Below are positions 25,788 through 34,591 of a stretch of 62,980 bases of DNA, piece by piece (positions within the stretch are counted from its first letter, which is position 1; each line of letters starts with the position of its first letter). The DNA is taken from positions 1 through 62,980 of the forward strand of contig NZ_BDJB01000014.1 of assembly GCF_002117915.1 (NCBI RefSeq), in the 5' to 3' direction. Below the pieces are notes generated by a model. That model had not been told where the DNA came from, searched no databases, and worked only from the letters and a program-made list of their open reading frames with translations. The position numbers and the translations under genes are program-made. This DNA comes from Sphingomonas sp. TZW2008 (GTDB taxonomy: Bacteria; Pseudomonadota; Alphaproteobacteria; Sphingomonadales; Sphingomonadaceae).

Positions 25788-28259
25788 ATGAAGCGTCTGC
25801 CGCTGATCGCCCCGCACCCGCCCCGCCTGTCGACGATGGTCGAGGCGCTTGCCCGTGTCGAGGCCTCCGGTATTCTCAGCAATAACGGCCCCGAGCTGCG
25901 CGCGTTCGAGGCCAACGCGACGCAGCGGTTGTTCGACGGTCGCGGCGCGTGCCTCGCGGTTGCCAATGCGACGCTTGGGCTAATGATCGCGTTGCGCGAT
26001 GCAGTGAACGACGGGCCGGCGGGTCGCTTCGCGCTGATGCCCGCACTCACCTTCGCGGCGACGGCACAGGCGGCGTGGTGGGCCGGGCTCACCCCACTCG
26101 TCTGCGACATCGATCCCGACGATTGGAGCGCCGCGGCGGACGAGGAGGAACGCCTACTCACGCGCCATGGCGCGCGCATCGCCGCCGTCGTGCCCTACGC
26201 GACCTTCGGCTACGGCATCGATCTGGAACGCTATCGCTGGCTGTCGCGTCGCCATGGCGTCGCAGTGGTCGTCGACGCCGCCGCGTCGCTCGGCACGATC
26301 GATGCGGCGGGCGTCGGCTTCGGCGCCGGCGCACCCTTCCCCGTCGTCTACTCGATGCACGCGACCAAGCCGTTCGCGACGGCGGAGGGCGGGCTGATCC
26401 ACTGCGCCGATCCCGATCGCATCGAGCGGCTACGCGCCATGGCGAATTTCGGCTTCACCGCGCCGCGCACCGCGACGCTGCCGGGCCTCAACGCCAAGCT
26501 GCCCGAAGCGATGGCGGTCGTCGCACAGGCGCGGCTCGATACGTTCGACGCGGTGGCCCGGCATCGCGGCGATCTCGCGGATGCCTATCACCGCGCGATC
26601 GCCGGTCGCTACGTGGCCCAGCCGCAGGCACCGGGGCGCCAGGCGCTCGGCTTCTTTCCGCTGCTGCTGCCGTCGCAGCATACGCACGATCGCGACGCGA
26701 TCATTGCGCGTCTCGACCGCCAGGGCATCGGCGCGGGCAAGTATTTCAGCCCGCACCTCGGCGAACAGCCGTGGGTGCGCAGCGTCGCGCAGATCGAGCC
26801 GACGCCAGTCGCCGACATGATCGGGAGCCGGCTGCTGTCGCTGCCGCTATCCGATACAATGACGGTCGCCGACGTCGGCCGCGTGATCGACGCGCTCGAC
26901 AAGGTGATCGCTTCGACGCCGCGCGCGCCAGCGCGAACAGCTTCGCCGGTCGCTGAGACGATGATCGTCGGCGGCGGTCCCGCCGGCACCGCGATGCTGA
27001 CGGCGGCGAGCCGGCACGGCCTGTTGCCCGCACTGTCGCGCGGGCTGATCGTCGTCGAGCGCGACGCGGCGATCGGCGGCGGCCAGCTCGGCCGCTACGC
27101 GATCACTTCCGATTCGACCGCGCAAACCTTTCTGTCGGTGATCGAGGGCAACGCCGATCCCGCGATCGCAGCGCTGGCCGATCACCCCGCCGCGCTCGCC
27201 GTCGCGCGGCACCGCGGCTCGCTCGGCGTGCCGCTTGCCGAGGTCGGCCCGCTGCTGCGCGCAATGGGCGATCGCCTCCACGCCACGGTCGCTACCAATG
27301 GTGGCACCGTGCTGACGGCGCACGAGGCGCTTTCCGCGCGGCTTGTCGACGGGCTGTGGCACGTGCGCGTGCGCGATCTCGCCACGCATCGCGAGAGCGA
27401 GCGAATCGTGCGCAACCTCGTCATCGCCACCGGCGGGCACCAGCCGCTCGACCGTTTGGTTGCGCAGCACGTCGCGGGCGAGCCGATCGTTGCGCTCGCC
27501 GGCGATCGGCTGATCCAGTCGGACGCAGTGCTCTCGCTCGGCGGATACGACATGGTCGCCGATCTACTGTCCACCAAACGCGCCCCGCGCATCGCGGTGA
27601 TCGGCGGATCGACCAGCGCGCTGACGACGGTCGCGCTGCTGCTCAAAGGCCGCCCCGCGCTGCCGCTCGGCGCCGGGGCGATCACCCTTCTCCACCGTCG
27701 GCCGCTGCGGCCCTTCTACCCCTCGGTCGAGACGGCGCATGCGGAAGGCTTCAGCGATTTTGGTCCAGAAGACATCTGCCCCGTCTCCGGCTTCGTCTAC
27801 CGCCTCGCCGGGTTCCGGCTCGAGGCGCGCGACCTTGTGCTGCGGATGCTCGGCGTTGACGGCCGCCAGCCGGATCCGCGCGTCGCGCTCCACCGCGTCA
27901 CCGGGGACGACGATGTTGCGGCGCGTGCCTGCCTGCGCGACGCCGATCTGGTCATCGCCGCGATGGGCTATCGCCCGCGCGCGCTGCCGCTCGAGGATGC
28001 CGCCGGGCAACGCCTCGCGCTCGCCGCGCATCGCGGCGCGCCGATGGTGAACGGCGAATGCCGCGTTCGCGACGTCGACGGCGCGCCGATCCCCGGCCTG
28101 TTCGGGATCGGCCTTGCCGCCGGCTTCGTCCCGCACGGCAAGCTCGGCGGCGAGGCAAGCTTCGTCGGGCAAGCGAACGGGCTGTGGCTGTGGCAGAACG
28201 ACGTGGGCATGATGATCGTCGATCAGCTGCTCGCCCGGCGCGCACGGGCCGCGGCATGA
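25788..28259 (+). CDS. Fusion protein: DegT/DnrJ/EryC1/StrS-type aminotransferase plus FAD/NAD(P)-binding oxidoreductase
   Basis: The 823-residue product joins two enzymes. Residues 1 to about 375 form a sugar-aminotransferase-like PLP domain, with Asp163 in VVDAAASLG and the PLP lysine Lys194 in SMHATKPFATAEGG. Residues about 385-823 form a flavin-type domain, with a first dinucleotide-binding motif IVGGGPAG at about 393-400, an ATGGH motif, a second binding motif VIGGSTS near 604, and a closing FGIGLAAGF motif. A short Pro/Ala linker separates them. The layout suggests amination and oxidation on one substrate, for example a nucleotide sugar or an amine, but neither substrate is readable. 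The stop overlaps the glycosyltransferase start (ATGA). I do not know a characterised protein with this exact architecture. Confidence 0.85.
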   Translation: MKRLPLIAPHPPRLSTMVEALARVEASGILSNNGPELRAFEANATQRLFDGRGACLAVANATLGLMIALRDAVNDGPAGRFALMPALTFAATAQAAWWAGLTPLVCDIDPDDWSAAADEEERLLTRHGARIAAVVPYATFGYGIDLERYRWLSRRHGVAVVVDAAASLGTIDAAGVGFGAGAPFPVVYSMHATKPFATAEGGLIHCADPDRIERLRAMANFGFTAPRTATLPGLNAKLPEAMAVVAQARLDTFDAVARHRGDLADAYHRAIAGRYVAQPQAPGRQALGFFPLLLPSQHTHDRDAIIARLDRQGIGAGKYFSPHLGEQPWVRSVAQIEPTPVADMIGSRLLSLPLSDTMTVADVGRVIDALDKVIASTPRAPARTASPVAETMIVGGGPAGTAMLTAASRHGLLPALSRGLIVVERDAAIGGGQLGRYAITSDSTAQTFLSVIEGNADPAIAALADHPAALAVARHRGSLGVPLAEVGPLLRAMGDRLHATVATNGGTVLTAHEALSARLVDGLWHVRVRDLATHRESERIVRNLVIATGGHQPLDRLVAQHVAGEPIVALAGDRLIQSDAVLSLGGYDMVADLLSTKRAPRIAVIGGSTSALTTVALLLKGRPALPLGAGAITLLHRRPLRPFYPSVETAHAEGFSDFGPEDICPVSGFVYRLAGFRLEARDLVLRMLGVDGRQPDPRVALHRVTGDDDVAARACLRDADLVIAAMGYRPRALPLEDAAGQRLALAAHRGAPMVNGECRVRDVDGAPIPGLFGIGLAAGFVPHGKLGGEASFVGQANGLWLWQNDVGMMIVDQLLARRARAAA

Positions 28260-29320
28260 CGGCGGCGCCCGTCGTCAGCGTGATCATGGCGGCGTACAAC
28301 GGCGCCGAGCTCCTGCCCGCGACGCTCGCTTCGCTGCAACGCCAGACCTTCACCGATTTCGAGGTGATCGTCGTCGACGATTGCTCGACCGACGCGACGC
28401 GTTCGGTGCTGCGCGACTGGCCCGACCGGCGCGTACGGACGATCGCGCTACCCGCCAACGGCGGCCCGGTTCGTGCGCGCAACCGGGCCTTCGCCGAAGC
28501 GCGCGGCCGGTATGTCGCCGGGCTCGACCAGGATGATCTGTGCCTGCCCGATCGCCTCGCGCAGCAGGTCGCATACCTCGACGCCAATACCGACACCGTG
28601 CTCGTCGCCACCGCGACCGAAGTGCTCGATGGCGCGCAGCTGCTGCCCTCGCCGCATGTCGCGCACACCACGCCGGCACTGCTGCGCTGGCTGATCCGGA
28701 TTGAAAACCCGTTCGTTTGGTCGTCGGTGATGATGCGGCGCGCCGCGGCGGCGCGGCTTGATCCGTTCACCCGCCCCGACATTCTCTACGCGGAGGATTT
28801 CGACCTCTATCATCGGCTGTCGGCGCACGGCGCGATCGCGCGGATCGATGCGCCGCTGCTCGCCTATCGCCGGCACGCCGGCGGAGCGTCGCAGCGGTAC
28901 GAGACGGTGATGCTTGCCAATGCGCGCCGCGTGCTCGCAGCGGCGTACACCGCCCCGCTCGAGGAGCAGGCGAACGATGCCGCCGCGCTCGTCGTCGAAC
29001 ATCTGATGCACCGCCAGCCGGTGCCCGATCGCGCAACGCTGATGCGGCTCGGCGATCATCTCTCACGGCTGCAGCAGCACTTCCTCGCCGACGACGCGCT
29101 GACCGAGGCAGACATCCGCATGATCCGCTGGGCGACCGCGCGGCGCTGGGCCGATGTGGCGCGTGCATCGCTGCGGACGGGAACGATCGCACTGCGCGAC
29201 GCGCTGCAGGTCCGCCCGCCGCATCTCGGACTCGGCCATGCCGGGATCGAACAATTGCTTTGGGCGCGGCTGGTCGGCCGCGCGCGCACGCTGCGCCGGC
29301 GTCAGACCTTGGCGGCGTAG
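28256..29320 (+). CDS. Glycosyltransferase family 2 protein
   Basis: The 354-residue GT-A fold protein has VSVIMAAYNGAELLPATLAS near the N-terminus, VIVVDDCSTDAT near residue 40, and the metal-binding DQDD at residues 91-94. A later EDFDLYHRL acidic motif follows. It transfers a sugar from a nucleotide donor to an unknown acceptor at the inner membrane face. Its ATG overlaps the stop of the aminotransferase/oxidoreductase fusion by 4 bases, so synthesis is coupled. The last 19 bases overlap the convergent L,D-transpeptidase gene. Confidence 0.9.
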   Translation: MTAAPVVSVIMAAYNGAELLPATLASLQRQTFTDFEVIVVDDCSTDATRSVLRDWPDRRVRTIALPANGGPVRARNRAFAEARGRYVAGLDQDDLCLPDRLAQQVAYLDANTDTVLVATATEVLDGAQLLPSPHVAHTTPALLRWLIRIENPFVWSSVMMRRAAAARLDPFTRPDILYAEDFDLYHRLSAHGAIARIDAPLLAYRRHAGGASQRYETVMLANARRVLAAAYTAPLEEQANDAAALVVEHLMHRQPVPDRATLMRLGDHLSRLQQHFLADDALTEADIRMIRWATARRWADVARASLRTGTIALRDALQVRPPHLGLGHAGIEQLLWARLVGRARTLRRRQTLAA

Positions 29321-30039
29321 ATCATTCGGCCCTGGCCGAGACGCTCGAAGACCTCCGCCAGCTCGCGCTCGCCGACCGCGAAACAGCCCTGGCTGCGGCC
29401 CAGCCGGCCGTGCGTACGCAGCATGTCGGGGTTCGAATACCACGCGCCGTGGACGACGATCGCGCGCGACAGCGCATTATTGTTAGTGGGATCGAGCCCG
29501 ATCAGCCGCTGCGACCGCCCGTGCTTGCCGACGTAATAATCGGACGCGAGGAAGGCGCCCTCGCACGACGCGTTCGACCCGTCTTGGTTCGAGAAGCGCT
29601 GCAGATAGCCGGTATGCGCCGGATCAGATCCGCTGCCGTGCGCGACGAGCTTCGACACGCTGGTGCCGCTGACGAGATCGATCATGTGGAAACGCGGCTG
29701 CGCCGACGATGCGGCGAAGTCGGCGATGACCATGCGGTCGCGTTGGACGCCGCGGCTGCCGTGCCGCTCGAGTGCCGCAAGCGCGCGCCGCATCAGCTCG
29801 GGGCGCACGACGCGCGGTGAGCTCGGCACCACGCGCGGCGCGGGGCGAACCGGCGCCAGCGCCGATGCCGGCAGCGGCGCTGGCCGCGCATCGAGCGGAC
29901 GCATCGCGGCGGCAACCGCATCTGGCACGATCATCGCGCCGGCAAGTGCGCCTGCCGTCTTCAGCAAACCGCGTCGTGTCGGCGCCTTGCCTGCATCGAT
30001 CGCACCTTCGTTCCCCGCCCCACGCGCCGTCATCGTCAT
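29302..30039 (-). CDS. Murein L,D-transpeptidase catalytic domain family protein, Tat-like signal
   Basis: The 245-residue protein has a twin-arginine-like signal (TRRGLLKTAGALAGA near residues 20-35), a Pro/Ala-rich linker, and a catalytic region. That region has the HGSGSD motif, IVVHGAWY, and the presumed nucleophile cysteine in GRLGRSQGCFAV. This is the YkuD-related 'murein L,D-transpeptidase catalytic domain' family, acting on peptidoglycan in the periplasm. The ATG at 30039 places the signal near the N-terminus; the frame stays open to 30174, so a longer start is possible. It diverges from a second, YkuD-type transpeptidase. Confidence 0.85.
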   Translation of the reverse strand: MTMTARGAGNEGAIDAGKAPTRRGLLKTAGALAGAMIVPDAVAAAMRPLDARPAPLPASALAPVRPAPRVVPSSPRVVRPELMRRALAALERHGSRGVQRDRMVIADFAASSAQPRFHMIDLVSGTSVSKLVAHGSGSDPAHTGYLQRFSNQDGSNASCEGAFLASDYYVGKHGRSQRLIGLDPTNNNALSRAIVVHGAWYSNPDMLRTHGRLGRSQGCFAVGERELAEVFERLGQGRMIYAAKV

Positions 30040-30246
30040 CAGTCCGTCAATCCCATTCCCGCTTGGCCCCTCATACCAGCGAAATGGTGAACGTTCCTCA
30101 ACCATTGCAGGCGTTTGGCCCGGCGCTTGCTTGGTACGTCGCAGATCCCGCGCGATTCGTCGCAATGGCACCAAATGCGCGATCGCCCGTTATGCCTGTC
30201 AAGATCCGAAAAGCCGGATTGAGTATCTTAATAAGGGGTCTGGATC

Positions 30247-30855
30247 ATGCGCCTGATTCGTGCATTGACGCCGGCTGTCCTCGCGATGACAGCCTTCACC
30301 GCCACGCCAGCATTGGCCGAAAGCGCCGTCGGCAGCAGTGTTGCCCTCGTCGAAGCCGCTGCGAGCCTCGCACCGGGCAAGTACCTTTGGGAGGAGGACG
30401 TCGCGGCGGGGCCGATGAGCATCCTCATCAGTATTCCCGACCAGAAGGCCTATGTCTACCGTGGGGAGCAGCTCGTCGCCGTGTCGACCGTTTCCACCGG
30501 TAAGGAAGGAAACGAGACACCGGTCGGTCTTTTCACCATTCTGCAGAAGAAGCAGATGCACCACTCCAACCTGTACGACAACGCGCCAATGCCGTTCATG
30601 CAGCGGCTGACGTGGGACGGCGTCGCGATCCATGCCGGCCGCAATCCCGGCTTCCCCGCCTCGCACGGCTGCATCCGCGTGCCGACAGAATTCGCCAAGA
30701 AGCTGTTCGCGGCAACCGAAATGGGCGCGACCGTCGAGGTTACCGATATCTCCTACTCGCCCGAGACGCCCGCCCCGCGCAGCGATGCGCAACTGACCGC
30801 GGCGGCGAACGCCGCGCCGCCGAAGGATCTCGGCTCCTTCCTCGCGAGCCGCTGA
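30247..30855 (+). CDS. YkuD/ErfK-type L,D-transpeptidase
   Basis: The 202-residue protein has a signal peptide (TPAVLAMTAFTATPALA) and a YkuD domain with ILISIPDQKAYVYRGEQLV. The catalytic signature is HAGRNPGFPASHGCIRVP, with the cysteine near residue 143. It forms 3-3 peptidoglycan cross-links or attaches proteins to peptidoglycan. GGGG at 30235-30238 with 8-base spacing supports the ATG. It is divergent from another transpeptidase and convergent with the 2OG oxygenase gene. Confidence 0.92.
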   Translation: MRLIRALTPAVLAMTAFTATPALAESAVGSSVALVEAAASLAPGKYLWEEDVAAGPMSILISIPDQKAYVYRGEQLVAVSTVSTGKEGNETPVGLFTILQKKQMHHSNLYDNAPMPFMQRLTWDGVAIHAGRNPGFPASHGCIRVPTEFAKKLFAATEMGATVEVTDISYSPETPAPRSDAQLTAAANAAPPKDLGSFLASR

Positions 30856-30871
30856 TCGCCGGCGCAGCCGA

Positions 30872-31828
30872 TCACTTCTTGATCAGTCCGATCTCAACCA
30901 GCCGCTCATGAAGATAATCGTGCGCGGTGATGGGTGTCGGATAGCGGTTCGGATTATCGGGCGTGATCGTTTGCGGCAACGTTTCGATCAGGAAATCGGG
31001 CGCCGGATGTAGGAAGAACGGCATCGAATAGCGCGAGTGCCCGCGCCGCTCGGGCGGGGGATTGACGACGCGGTGCGTGGTCGATGGCAGCACATGATTG
31101 GTCAGCCGCTGCAGCATGTCGCCAACGTTGACGACCATCGCGCCCGCTGGCGGCTTGACCGCGAGCCACTTGCCCGAATCGCGGTCGAGCAGCTCGAGCC
31201 CCGCCTCCTCCGCGCCAAGCAGCAGCGTGATGAGGTTGATGTCCTCGTGTGCGCCGGCGCGCACCCCCTCGGCATCGACCGGGATCGGCGGGTAATGCAG
31301 CAGCCGCAGCACCGAATTTCCGTCGCGCACCGCCGGATCGAACCAGTCGGCGGCTAGGCCGAGATGCGTCGCGATCGCCGACAACAGCCGGTCGCCCGCT
31401 GTGTCGAACGCCTGAAACAGTTCGAGGAATGTGTCCTTGAAACCTTCCGGGCGCGCCGGCCAGATATTCGGCGCCATCGATCCCGCGAAGCGATGGCCTG
31501 CCGGCAATTCGCGTCCGACGTGCCAGAATTCCTTCAGATCGACGTGCTTTGCGTCCTTGGCGATTTCGGTCTTGAACGGCGTGTAGCCACGCGCCCCACC
31601 CGCGCCCTCGACGAAATACCCGCGCTTCTCCTCTTCCGGCAGCGCGAACAGCGCCTCCGTCTCGGCCCACGCGCGCGCGATCAGATCATCCGGCACGCCG
31701 TGATCGGCGACCACCGCAAAGCCGAAGCGACGGAAGGATCCGCCGAGATCGGCGGCGAACCGGTCGGGATCCCGCGCCTGATCGGCGAGGCTTAGGGTCG
31801 GCACGGCGGCCAGCTGGGAATCGAGCAT
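30872..31828 (-). CDS. Isopenicillin N synthase-family 2OG-Fe(II) oxygenase
   Basis: The 318-residue protein has the DIOX_N region (FGFAVVADHGVPDDLI near residue 40) and a 2OG-Fe(II) oxygenase core. The iron ligands are in GAHEDINLITLL (His, Asp) and STTHRVVNP (His), and a cosubstrate-type HSRYSMPFF motif follows. The family hydroxylates or oxidises small molecules; the bacterial housekeeping members have no known substrate. I chose ATG 31828 (MLDSQLA); the frame is open to 31882. Confidence 0.9.
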   Translation of the reverse strand: MLDSQLAAVPTLSLADQARDPDRFAADLGGSFRRFGFAVVADHGVPDDLIARAWAETEALFALPEEEKRGYFVEGAGGARGYTPFKTEIAKDAKHVDLKEFWHVGRELPAGHRFAGSMAPNIWPARPEGFKDTFLELFQAFDTAGDRLLSAIATHLGLAADWFDPAVRDGNSVLRLLHYPPIPVDAEGVRAGAHEDINLITLLLGAEEAGLELLDRDSGKWLAVKPPAGAMVVNVGDMLQRLTNHVLPSTTHRVVNPPPERRGHSRYSMPFFLHPAPDFLIETLPQTITPDNPNRYPTPITAHDYLHERLVEIGLIKK

Positions 31829-31936
31829 CACATACGCCTTCGATCGAACGGTGGGTTGCCGCGTTACATAAGCGCAGCGCACGACCCCCGCCAGCCTCGC
31901 GCATCCCGCCAGCGCCGTGAACGGCCTCCGTGCTCC

Positions 31937-32431
31937 CTAGCCATTGATCGTCACGACGCCGTTCACGCGCTCGCCGGCAGGCTGCAGATCGATACGGAAC
32001 CGCTCACCCTCGGCTTGCCCGGACAGGCTGTTGCCGTTGACCGTAACGCTGGTCCCCGCCTTCTCGAACTCGCTGCGGAACCACTCGCGTACCTTCTCGG
32101 CGCTGGCCGGGCTGTCGAACCGCACGCGCACCACGCCGTCCGATCCTTCTCCGCCGTCCTTGCCAGCATCGACGTTGACCGAGCCGATCTTCGATCCGGG
32201 ATAAAGGTGGACGCCGTTCAGATCGAAATTGTCGGCCGTCATGGTGATTTTCGGTAGCTTGATCGCGCCCTTGAACAGCGGCGTGTCGACTTTCACCTCG
32301 CCGCTGTCGCCATCGACCAGCGCCGTGCCGTTGCCGCCGTTGATCGACACCGTGGTGCCCTCCCCGTCGGTCTTGCTGCACGCGACGAGCGACAGTGCGA
32401 TCGCGGCGACGGCGGCGGACTTCACGATCAT
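31937..32431 (-). CDS. Putative lipoprotein of unknown function
   Basis: The 164-residue protein has a lipoprotein signal with lipobox LVAC at residues 15-18, a Gly/Asp-rich stretch, and a region of short strands (LFKGAIKLPKITMTADNF) that could be an adhesin-like or DUF4097-like beta fold. A C-terminal part resembles a repeated exposed beta domain (EFEKAGTSVTVNGNSLSGQA). I recognise no characterised family. It is divergent from the acidic protein gene. Confidence 0.7.
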   Translation of the reverse strand: MIVKSAAVAAIALSLVACSKTDGEGTTVSINGGNGTALVDGDSGEVKVDTPLFKGAIKLPKITMTADNFDLNGVHLYPGSKIGSVNVDAGKDGGEGSDGVVRVRFDSPASAEKVREWFRSEFEKAGTSVTVNGNSLSGQAEGERFRIDLQPAGERVNGVVTING

Positions 32432-32634
32432 GGCGGCAACTCCGTGGTCAAGGTGTACGTGTCGCCTAATACACTAGTGGGCGTCGACTTCCGGTACAAG
32501 CCTAGCCGGGACGGCTTTCGACACAGTCCTCTCCTCGTCGACTTACCCCTTCCTCAACCGACCCGCGTCACCGCCTTTCCCGGAACCGGCTAGCGGCGAT
32601 GGCCGTTTCGCATCGGCAATCAGGAGAAATGATC

Positions 32635-32976
32635 ATGGGCGGCCATCAGGTAACGAGCCACGGTTCGGGCGACGACGGCTTCGACGAGGACGGCTATGAC
32701 GAGAGCCAGCGCGCCGAAATCCTCGAGGCGACACGCGACGGCCCAAGCGACGGCACGATCATCACCGATCTCGATCCCGATCTCGACGTCGACGATGCGG
32801 ACGACGAGCAAGAGGACGAGCTGTTGATGGCCGACAGCGAAGTCGCCGAGCAGGACGACGATGCCGAGCAGGACGAGGACGACATCGATGAAGACGATGC
32901 GCAGGAAGCGTTCGAGGATGGCTCGATCGATGAGGAGGATCTGAGCGACACTGACGAGGTAGCGATCAATCCGTGA
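32635..32976 (+). CDS. Highly acidic small protein, function unknown
   Basis: The 113-residue protein is nearly half Asp and Glu with long acidic runs (DLDVDDADDEQEDELLMAD near residue 48) and almost no aromatic residues, so it is probably disordered or a nucleic-acid or metal mimic. It has no signal peptide. AGGAG at 32622-32626 with 8-base spacing selects the ATG at 32635 over an ATG at 32629. The decayed lipoprotein gene follows 10 bases later, so they may share a transcript. Confidence 0.7.
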   Translation: MGGHQVTSHGSGDDGFDEDGYDESQRAEILEATRDGPSDGTIITDLDPDLDVDDADDEQEDELLMADSEVAEQDDDAEQDEDDIDEDDAQEAFEDGSIDEEDLSDTDEVAINP

Positions 32977-32986
32977 CGACCGAGGC

Positions 32987-33614
32987 GTGACAGCGCGCCT
33001 CGGCCTCGCCGCACTGGCGGCACTGGTCGTGGCGGCATGTTCTCCCGCGCCGCCGGGGCGCACCGAGGGAATGGCGGGGCGACCTGACGCGGCATCTTTG
33101 GGGCGATCGGCACCACTGGCTTCTGCCAACCCGGCTGATACCAGTGATCGCATCACGTCGATCGAGCGGCCATCGAACAGTGTCGAGGCCGCGGGTCGCG
33201 CAGGGGGTGTGGTCGCCGAAACCGATAATGTGCAGGAGAACGGCGAACGGGATGCCGCGGCGGCAGTCGCGGTGACACAGGCCTATTTCGGCGCGATCAA
33301 GCGCGGCGATTATCGAACGGCGTAGCGTCAGTGGGATCGCGATGGCGCCCAATCAGGCATGTCGGTCGCCGACTTTGCCGCAAGCTTCGCCAAGTTTGCC
33401 GACTATCGTGCCGACATCGGAACCGCGGGCCGTGTCGATAGCGGCGCTGGCCAGCGCTACGTCACGATTCCCGTACGCGTGGCTGCCACCTTGCGCGACG
33501 GCCGCACTCGCGGGCGATGTCGTGCTTCACCGCACCACCGCCATCGATGGCGCGACCGCGGCGCAGCAGCGCTGGCACATCTACCAGTCGAACCTCCGCC
33601 CGCGGTCCGACTGA
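32987..33614 (+). pseudogene. Decayed lipoprotein gene with an in-frame stop and a frameshift
   Basis: From a GTG at 32987 the frame encodes a lipoprotein signal (LAALAALVVAACS) and then a region ending YFGAIKRGDYRTA, where a TAG stop occurs at 33323-33325. The same frame continues past the stop with plausible protein (RQWDRDGAQSGMSVADFAAS and onward to VAATLRDG). At about 33500-33510 the sensible reading moves to another frame (LAGDVVLHRTTAIDGATAAQ, then QRWHIYQSN) and ends at 33614. Repaired, it would encode about 208 residues with an NTF2-like flavour. Two independent lesions argue for decay rather than a single sequencing error. Confidence 0.72.
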
Positions 33615-33648
33615 CCGCCGCTAGCGGCCGCCGGATAAGACCGGACGC

Positions 33649-34071
33649 TTACTTCGGCGCGTTGGCGCGCGCGTCCTGCCCATCGCCTTCCGGCGCGGCG
33701 ATGATGTCGCGCGTCGTCTGCCCCTTGTCGACGACGTTGGTGCCGGGGTCGCCCGCCGACGAGCGGATGCCCGGATCCGCGGTCGCGCCGCCGGCCGACT
33801 GGACGACCGCAGCCTCGCTCGCGCTGCGCGGCGCGGAGCCGAACAGCGCCTCCAGCGTCTGCGCCTGCGCGCCCGTCACCGATTGCACGCGCGCGGCGCC
33901 CGGCGTCGGCGGTACCAACGCGAAATCGGGCGGGATGATCAGCGACGGCTGGCGCGCCACCGCGAACTCGTCAGGCCGATCGCGATCGAGCCCGCCGCTC
34001 GCGCATCCTGCCAAGAGCCCCGACATCAGCATTGCCGCCGCGGCTGCTCCAAGCGCCACCACTTTACGCAT
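33649..34071 (-). CDS. DUF3035 domain-containing lipoprotein
   Basis: The 140-residue protein has a lipobox (LLAGC at residues 19-23) and the DUF3035 signature RPDEFAVARQPSLIIPPDFAL followed by PPTPG. In alphaproteobacteria this family lies next to lspA and is linked to the outer-membrane assembly (BAM) neighbourhood. Its start lies inside the end of lspA (8-base overlap), so it is translated as the last gene of the ileS-lspA unit. The C-terminal half is Gly/Ala-rich and probably disordered. Confidence 0.87.
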   Translation of the reverse strand: MRKVVALGAAAAAMLMSGLLAGCASGGLDRDRPDEFAVARQPSLIIPPDFALVPPTPGAARVQSVTGAQAQTLEALFGSAPRSASEAAVVQSAGGATADPGIRSSAGDPGTNVVDKGQTTRDIIAAPEGDGQDARANAPK

Positions 34072-34591
34072 TCACATTCTCCGAAACCGTCTGAGCCGGC
34101 TGTTGCGCGGGTTTATCGCGGATCAGCAGCGCGCGCACCAGCAGAATGAGCACGCCAATCGTGATCGCCGCATCCGCCACGTTGAAGACGAGGAACGGCC
34201 GCCACTCGCCGAAATGCAAGTCGGCGAAATCGACCACATAACCAAGCCGCACGCGATCGAGGATATTGCCGAGTGCGCCGCCAAGCACCAAGCCGAGCGC
34301 CAGCTTGTCGGCCGCCTTCTCCTCGCGCCACATCCACCACGTGACAGCGACGGCGATCGCCGCCGTCATCGCGACAAGCGCCCAGCGCGCGATATCGCTC
34401 TCCGCGCGCAGCAGCCCCAAGCTCACGCCCATGTTCTGCACGAAACGCAGGTCGAAGAACGACACGATCTCGCGCGAGGCGCCGAGAAAATCGATCCCGA
34501 GCGGACCGGTGACGAGCCACTTGCTCAGCTGGTCTAGCACGAACACCGCCGCCGCGGCGGCGAGCCCCGTAACGGGCGCACCACGCGTCAC
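34064..34591 (-). CDS. lspA: Lipoprotein signal peptidase (signal peptidase II)
   Basis: The 175-residue inner-membrane aspartyl protease has four predicted helices. It carries the conserved DQLSKW near residue 20, VQNMGVSLGLL near residue 52, LGGALGNILDRVRLGYVVDF near residues 104-123 with the first catalytic Asp, and FNVADAAITIG with the second. It cleaves prolipoprotein signals after lipidation. Its start overlaps the ileS stop by 4 bases. Confidence 0.96.
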   Translation of the reverse strand: MTRGAPVTGLAAAAAVFVLDQLSKWLVTGPLGIDFLGASREIVSFFDLRFVQNMGVSLGLLRAESDIARWALVAMTAAIAVAVTWWMWREEKAADKLALGLVLGGALGNILDRVRLGYVVDFADLHFGEWRPFLVFNVADAAITIGVLILLVRALLIRDKPAQQPAQTVSENVNA

